In this document: in pieces, positions 59,439 through 64,000 of the stretch | Position numbering within the stretch: the stretch's first letter is position 1 | Layout of the letters: every line of letters begins with the position of its first letter | Source: Clostridium sp. chh4-2 | GTDB lineage: Bacteria; Bacillota; Clostridia; Lachnospirales; Lachnospiraceae | Reading direction: 5' to 3' | Length of the DNA: 64,000 nt | Assembly: GCF_002899675.1 (NCBI RefSeq) | Contig: NZ_PKUU01000006.1 | Coordinates: forward strand, 1-64,000 | Program-made: the position numbers and the translations under genes | Notes under the pieces: model-generated | Told to the model about the DNA's origin: nothing | What the model saw: the letters and a program-made list of their open reading frames with translations, nothing else | Database searches by the model: none

Positions 59439-59582
59439 TTAATTATGACACTTTCCATTCATGGAACACCCGCTGCATCCGCATCCACAGCCACTCTTTC
59501 CGGCTTTTTTATCTTTTATCTTCTTTATTACAACAGCAGCTAATGCAGCGGCGATCAATATACCTATAATCCAGTCAATCAT
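59439..59582 (-). CDS. FeoB-associated Cys-rich membrane protein
   Basis: A 47-residue protein: one membrane span (IDWIIGILIAAALAAVVI), a basic stretch (KKIKDKKAGK) and a Cys cluster CGCGCSGCSMNGKC. This is the layout of the FeoB-associated Cys-rich family, small proteins usually found beside FeoA/FeoB ferrous iron transporters. Here no feoAB gene is adjacent. The ATG at 59582 has AGAGAGGGATTTGTG upstream. The Fur-like box at 59651-59665 lies ~70 bases upstream, so it should be induced when iron is scarce. Confidence 0.85.
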   Translation of the reverse strand: MIDWIIGILIAAALAAVVIKKIKDKKAGKSGCGCGCSGCSMNGKCHN

Positions 59583-59650
59583 CACAAATCCCTCTCTTTC
59601 TATCACGTTAACTGCATTATACTCCCATTCTGTTTCAATGTCAATAATTT

Positions 59651-59665
59651 TGATATTGATTATCA
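59651..59665. promoter_or_regulatory. Fur box
   Basis: TGATATTGATTATCA matches the 7-1-7 Fur operator TGATAATNATTATCA at all but one specified base. It lies between the FeoB-associated gene and the end of the LacI gene. Confidence 0.75.
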
Positions 59666-59677
59666 TTATACAAATAG

Positions 59678-60670
59678 TTATTCATTCAAATTCCTGACAC
59701 TCTCCCGGATGATCAGCTTATTATCCAGATAAATTCTCCGGTTATCAATAATCCCCTCTTCCAAACGCCTCAGCAAAACCCTGGTTCCTTCTTTGGCGAT
59801 TTCCCCCATGTTCCGTTCCACAGTGGTCAGCTTCATGCTGGCGTAACCTGACAGATCCCAGTTATCAAATCCAACCAGCGAAATATCGTCCGGCACTTTA
59901 AGCCCCATCTCCACGATCGCCTCTCTTGCTCCGAATGCCATCTCGTCATTAAAACTTAAAATAGCGGTCAGATCCTGCTCCAAAAGCCGTTTAGCCGCCT
60001 GATATCCGCTGGCATACCGGTAAGTGCCGTGTTCTACCGGAATACTTTCCGGATCGAGCCCATGTTTTTCCATGGACGCCCTCCAGCCCCTGTGGCGGAG
60101 TCTTGTGGAATCCAGATTGGAATTTCCTTCAATAATTCCTATTTTTCTATGGCCGTTCTCAATCAGATAATCCATGGCCTTTTCCATAGCCTTAGCTTCA
60201 TCTGTAGTCACGTTTGGCACGTCTAAGAATACCGCACGGCAGATGGCCACCATGGGAATCCCTTTGTTAAGCACCTCTTCCATAAACTCCAAATCTTCAT
60301 TTCTCTGAGACAACACAATAATCCCGTCAAAATAGGTAGGATTAAGAGTCCCGGGTTCATACATGTCGATACCCTTTACCACAACATTATATTTACTTCC
60401 AACCACACTGTATACTCCCGTCAAAACATCATGAAGAACAAAGGGAGATGTCATCTTACTGATCGTAGAAAAATAAAGTCCTATTACATAAGAGCGGGAC
60501 ATCTTCAGGTTAATCGCCGCCTGATTCGGCACATATCCCATATCCTGCGCTATTTTTAAAATTCTTCTTTTCTTATCCGACTTATCCGCCTTTGGATCAT
60601 TCAATGCCCTGGATACCGTGGAGTAGGAAACTCCGGCCTGTTTAGCCACATCTTTAATTGTCACTGCCAT
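59678..60670 (-). CDS. LacI-family transcriptional regulator
   Basis: A 330-residue sugar-responsive repressor. The HTH is TIKDVAKQAGVSYSTVSRAL (residues 4-23), followed by the hinge YVPNQAAINLKMSRSYVIGLYF and a type 1 periplasmic-binding ligand domain (DGIIVLSQRNEDLEF, IGIIEGNSNLDSTRLRHRGW, ISLVGFDNWDLSGYASMKLTTVERN). GAGGGTGTAGAAT precedes the ATG. Its promoter is TTGCAA-17-TATACT at 60740-60712. It lies just beyond the giant repeat from the sugar ABC genes at 61718-64000 and may regulate them. Confidence 0.92.
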   Translation of the reverse strand: MAVTIKDVAKQAGVSYSTVSRALNDPKADKSDKKRRILKIAQDMGYVPNQAAINLKMSRSYVIGLYFSTISKMTSPFVLHDVLTGVYSVVGSKYNVVVKGIDMYEPGTLNPTYFDGIIVLSQRNEDLEFMEEVLNKGIPMVAICRAVFLDVPNVTTDEAKAMEKAMDYLIENGHRKIGIIEGNSNLDSTRLRHRGWRASMEKHGLDPESIPVEHGTYRYASGYQAAKRLLEQDLTAILSFNDEMAFGAREAIVEMGLKVPDDISLVGFDNWDLSGYASMKLTTVERNMGEIAKEGTRVLLRRLEEGIIDNRRIYLDNKLIIRESVRNLNE

Positions 60671-60711
60671 ATTCTACACCCTCTTTAGCAAGAATTTTCC
60701 CTATCATGGTT

Positions 60712-60740
60712 AGTATAACATTCTATTCCCCTTTTTGCAA
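60712..60740 (-). promoter_or_regulatory. Promoter of the LacI gene
   Basis: On the minus strand TTGCAA (60740-60735), 17 bases, TATACT (60717-60712). Confidence 0.75.
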
Positions 60741-60783
60741 AGAATGGACTGATGCAAATCTTTATTTAGTTAACTAAGATACG

Positions 60784-61717
60784 CCGGAAAGAAGGGGGAA
60801 CCTGGGCGGGCGGCGGAAATCATAAGGAATAGGGGATTCGAGTTTCGACCCTAAGAGGTACTAAGGCCGCCAGAAACGGAAAAAGGCAGAGCGGCGCCCA
60901 TTCGCTGTGAACTCCTGATGACTTCACTGCTCAAGGGGCGCCTCAAATACTGATTCGGTATTCAGTATTTGTCTGCCTTTTTCCGCTTCTGCCGACCAAG
61001 TACCTCTAAGGGTCTGCAAACGATCCCCTATTCCTTATGATTTCCGCCGCCCGCCCAGGTTCCCCCTTCTTTCCGGCTGTTGCTTGGCTAGCTGAGGATA
61101 AAAAAGATTTGGTGGATGGGGTAGTTTTTTACATCAACCGTGAAGTCTTTTTCAGAAATGCCTTCATCATTTAATGTAAAGGGCGAGGTCATTTTGCGAA
61201 ATGCCTTGACGTTTAAAGTAAAACCTGAAGTCATTTCTGAAAATCCCTTCACGATCTATGTAAATGCGGTTCTATACAACTACCTAAGCACATCAATTGT
61301 TTTTAACCAGGCCAGCGAAAACCAGCCCGGAATCGGGAGGCGGAGCCGGGAGACGAAGGTCGGAGGGGCCGTCCGGGACGGGGAAGGAAGATGCAGCCAC
61401 ATGGGATCGTATGGAACCCCTTTAGAACTACTTAGACCCGCAAGGGCAGAACGAGGCAGGTAGAACCTGATTTCGGTGTCAGGTTCTAAAGCGCCACTGA
61501 GCAGCGAAGTCATCAAGAGTTCACTGCGAATGGCGCTGGCCTGCCTCGTTCTGTCCTTGCGGGTCTTAGTAGTTCTTAGGGGCGAATCCCGAATCCCATG
61601 TGGCTGCATCTTCCTTCCCCGTCCCGGACGGCCCCTCTGACCTTCGTCCCCCGGTTCCGCCTCCCGATTCCGGGCGTACCCCTTCGCCAACTCCGTTAAA
61701 TAACAATTTTATGCAAA
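60784..61717. repeat. Giant hairpin repeat, complete copy
   Basis: About 934 bases without a credible gene, made of three palindromes. The first, 60784-61076, has ~110-130-base arms (CCGGAAAGAAGGGGGAACCT with its complement near the end). The second, about 61131-61270, is weaker. The third, 61325-61675, has ~145-base arms starting GCCCGGAATC. The first and third share a tip module, present in opposite orientation: a CTGA/TCAG stem-loop (61461-61488) and a ~48-base head (61490-61537; 60893-60942 inverted) containing CAGYGAAGTCAT and GAGTTCAC. The element runs to the last base before the permease stop codon, exactly as the left copy abuts the hydrogenase stop. Confidence 0.9.
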
Positions 61718-62575
61718 TTAACCTTTTACGCCGCCGGCGGCAATGCCGTCGATAAACTGATCCTGAGCTGCCAGGAAAACGATTAAGGATGGGATGATTG
61801 AAATTAATGACATTGCAAGTACCCTGTTCCACTCGAAACCGGTATCAGCATCCATGGACAGCTTAACGAAGATGGAAGCCGGATAACGTGCCGGTGAGTT
61901 AACATAAAGCAATGGTCCCATGAAGTCGTTGGAAGACCACATGAACTGGAACAATGCGCAGGATACGATGGATGGCTTCAGCATTGGAACAATCACATAC
62001 CAAAGCGTTTTTATAGATCCGCATCCGTCGATTCTGGCTGCTTCTTCCAGCTCTTTCGGAATATTTCTCAGGAACTGGATCAGCATGAATACAAAATAAG
62101 TATCGGTTGCAAATAAAGTTGGCACGATAAGCGCCAGGTAAACAGGAGAATCAACCCAACCGAATTTATTGAACATAATAAACTGAGGAACGTTCAATAC
62201 TACCTGAGGAAGGAACAGGGTTGACATCAGCACTGCGAATAAGAAGCCTTTTCCCTTGAACTGGAATCTGGCAAATCCGTATGCTGTAATCGTTGCTGAA
62301 ATAATGGTAAAAATTACTTTTGGTAAAACGATGGAATATGTATTGATCATCGCTTTAATGATGTCGATATCTCCGCCATAGCTCTTCATCGCATTCTTAT
62401 AGCCGCTGAGAGTAGGATTCTTCGGAATAAATCCGATTCCGCTGAAGATCTCGTTGTTTGTCTTAAATGTAGCTCCAACCATCCAGATCAGAGGATAAAT
62501 CATAATAAGGCCTACGGCAATCAACACAAAATAGCGAAAGAATGTATTGATTTTTCTCTTTGTCTCTCTAGTCAT
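61718..62575 (-). CDS. Carbohydrate ABC permease (MalG type)
   Basis: A 285-residue permease with six predicted spans. The coupling loop is EEAARIDGCGSIKTLWYVIV (about residue 186), and the C-terminus IDGIAAGGVKG is typical of MalG-type subunits. GATGGGAGGTAGAGGTA precedes the ATG. It is five bases after its partner permease. The giant hairpin repeat begins at the base after its stop codon and so forms its 3' untranslated region. Confidence 0.92.
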   Translation of the reverse strand: MTRETKRKINTFFRYFVLIAVGLIMIYPLIWMVGATFKTNNEIFSGIGFIPKNPTLSGYKNAMKSYGGDIDIIKAMINTYSIVLPKVIFTIISATITAYGFARFQFKGKGFLFAVLMSTLFLPQVVLNVPQFIMFNKFGWVDSPVYLALIVPTLFATDTYFVFMLIQFLRNIPKELEEAARIDGCGSIKTLWYVIVPMLKPSIVSCALFQFMWSSNDFMGPLLYVNSPARYPASIFVKLSMDADTGFEWNRVLAMSLISIIPSLIVFLAAQDQFIDGIAAGGVKG

Positions 62576-62580
62576 TACCT

Positions 62581-63510
62581 CTACCTCCCATCCTCATCTG
62601 AATAATAAACCCATTTCTTCTGGCTGATAAATGCGATAACCGTAAATGTCATAACGATCAGGAACAGCAGCCAAGCCTGTGCGCTGGCCATACCCATCTC
62701 GTAGCTCTTAAATGCGTTGTTGTAAATAAGCAGGGAAATCAGCGTTGTAGAGCTTCTCGGTCCGCCCTGCGTAATGATGTAAGGTCCGTTGAATTCCTGG
62801 AATGCCTGGCATAACTGAGTAACCAGGTTGTAGAAAATAACCGGTGTGATTAACGGAACCGTGATGCTGAAAAACTGTCTCCATTTACCCGCTCCATCGA
62901 TGGAAGCTGCTTCATAGAGGTCATTGGACACGCCTTTTAATGCGGCCAGGAAGATAACCATGGCTGAACCGAACTGCCAAACCCTGAGCAGGCAGATAAC
63001 GAACAGAGCATGGGACGGGCTTGCCAGCCAGTTAGGTCCCTGTACTCCGATATAGCTCAGTAAAATGTTGATAATACCTTCATCTTTAAATACCGCTTTC
63101 CACAGCACCGCGATGGCAATGGAACCGCCCAGAATGGATGGAATATAGTAAGCAGTACGGAAAAGATTCACACCTTTTAACTTGAAATTCAGAATATAGG
63201 CAATGAACAGAGCAAAAACCAGTTTCAGCGGCACAGTCATAAAGGCGTACTTCATCGTAACCACAAAAGCTTTCACAATTTTCTTAGTATGTATAATCTC
63301 GTCGTAGTTCATCAGGCCATATTTTGAAATTCCGTCAAACAAATGATAGTCAGTAAAACTGTAAAAAAGTGATGATCCAAACGGATATACCTTAAAAATA
63401 AGAAATCCGATCAGCCATGGCAGGATAAAGAAAAAGCCGGCATTTTCCTGAATGGTCTTTTTTAAACCTTTACGGTTTGCTGGCTGGTTCATAGCTGCTG
63501 GTTGCTTCAT
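62581..63510 (-). CDS. Sugar ABC permease (MalF type)
   Basis: A 309-residue permease, six predicted spans after a ~28-residue polar N-terminus. EAA loop: YEAASIDGAGKWRQFFSITV (about residue 205); TQGGPRSSTTLISLLIY (about 253) is family-typical. AGGAGGTATAGGT lies before the ATG. It follows the binding-protein gene by 63 bases. Sugar specificity is not evident. Confidence 0.92.
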   Translation of the reverse strand: MKQPAAMNQPANRKGLKKTIQENAGFFFILPWLIGFLIFKVYPFGSSLFYSFTDYHLFDGISKYGLMNYDEIIHTKKIVKAFVVTMKYAFMTVPLKLVFALFIAYILNFKLKGVNLFRTAYYIPSILGGSIAIAVLWKAVFKDEGIINILLSYIGVQGPNWLASPSHALFVICLLRVWQFGSAMVIFLAALKGVSNDLYEAASIDGAGKWRQFFSITVPLITPVIFYNLVTQLCQAFQEFNGPYIITQGGPRSSTTLISLLIYNNAFKSYEMGMASAQAWLLFLIVMTFTVIAFISQKKWVYYSDEDGR

Positions 63511-63573
63511 ACCTATACCTCCTCTTTCTAATGCGGCAGAAACCTTTAAAAGTCTCCGCCGCGGTTCAAATAA

Positions 63574-64000
63574 TTATTTATGCAGTACTTTGTTAATACC
63601 TTCAATCAATACGTCTGCTGCTTCATCTGATTCATAATCGCCGTAGCTTAAACCGGCCATTACCTCCCAGTAAACACCTTCGTTTGTAGCTTTTAATGCG
63701 CTTGCCTCGAATTTAGGATCAAGCGGGAATGATACATATGCAAGAACTTTTTCATTGGCTTCTGCAACTACTTCGTTCAATAAACCTTTATCTTTGCAAA
63801 TCTGTAATCCTGCTGCTGAACATGGGATACCTCTTTCAGAACCAACCGGTTCAACGCCTTCTGCTTCATTTAAAAGGAAGTTGATTAAAGCTGCACATTC
63901 TGCCGGATATTTTGTGTTTTCAGAGATACCAAAGCACATGGATACTTTTGCGAATCCGCCTTTGTATTCGCCCATATCTGCAAATTCTTCACCAACTACG
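63574..64000 (-). CDS. Sugar ABC substrate-binding protein, C-terminal part (cut by window end)
   Basis: The last ~141 residues of a family 1 solute-binding protein; the frame is open to the window edge and the start lies outside. Features of the C-terminal lobe are ISENTKYPAECAALINFLLN, a segment naming repeated helix-turns for domain closure, and the terminal helix SDEAADVLIEGINKVLHK. It is the first gene of the operon with the permeases at 61718-63510. Confidence 0.85.
   Translation of the reverse strand, partial: VVGEEFADMGEYKGGFAKVSMCFGISENTKYPAECAALINFLLNEAEGVEPVGSERGIPCSAAGLQICKDKGLLNEVVAEANEKVLAYVSFPLDPKFEASALKATNEGVYWEVMAGLSYGDYESDEAADVLIEGINKVLHK

Overview
The window reads as a chromosomal segment of an anaerobic, spore-forming gut Firmicute, most likely a Lachnospiraceae (Clostridium cluster XIVa) relative. 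The grounds are two [FeFe] hydrogenases, a Spo0A-type DNA-binding protein, AGGAGG ribosome sites, TTGACA/TATAAT promoters, a Firmicute-type LexA box, an LPKTG surface protein and many sugar ABC operons. No phage, plasmid or conjugative genes are visible. Genus and species cannot be fixed by eye.

Layout. 1-753 is a partial copy of a ~0.93 kb repeat built from large hairpins; a complete copy lies at 60784-61717. 754-5416 is a hydrogenase operon on the minus strand: a thioredoxin-like [2Fe-2S] protein, a PAS-containing sensory (group C) hydrogenase, a SpoIIE-type phosphatase and a second [FeFe] hydrogenase. 5630-8668 is a NitT/TauT-type ABC transporter plus a CPDC thiol protein, behind a consensus promoter and a terminator/antiterminator leader. 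8712-13523 holds a flotillin, tRNA-Ala, YbjQ, an oxidoreductase, and a YccF operon preceded by what I read as a yybP-ykoY (Mn2+) riboswitch. 13540-16533 carries a MITE-like palindrome, a DUF4397 protein, a Spo0A-C protein, an XRE/S24-like regulator and a LexA-boxed small gene.

16818-25416 is a sialic-acid locus (nanK, RpiR regulator, nanE, nanA, sugar ABC transporter, a dehydrogenase and an SGNH hydrolase). Its two promoter regions share the 13-mer CTGAAAGTACTTT. 25618-26155 is a five-tRNA operon. 26336-32636 matches the Bacillus frlBONMD order for fructosamine (Amadori product) use, with a GntR regulator and a palindromic operator just after the predicted transcription start. 32782-41422 is a sulfatase locus: three Cys-type sulfatases without signal peptides, a LacI regulator and a TctABC tripartite transporter. 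41855-46651 has a MATE transporter and a 999-residue sortase-anchored protein, separated by stacked hairpins that recur at two other loci. 46824-52587 has tRNA-Gly and tRNA-Pro, housekeeping genes (two YfcE phosphodiesterases, RdgB, an RNA methyltransferase, a rhodanese), a papain-like surface protease and an Asn/Gln/Ser-repeat peptide.

52896-59665 looks iron-related: an AraC regulator, a URO-D-like protein, an FbpABC-type transporter, a predicted C-rich small RNA and a Fur-boxed FeoB-associated Cys-rich protein. 59678-64000 has a LacI regulator, the complete giant hairpin repeat, and a sugar ABC transporter cut by the window end.

The most unusual content is non-coding. The giant hairpin repeat has paired changes between its two copies that keep stems intact. 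A family of small palindromic elements is flanked by 11-bp direct repeats. Two leaders look like transcription-termination switches.
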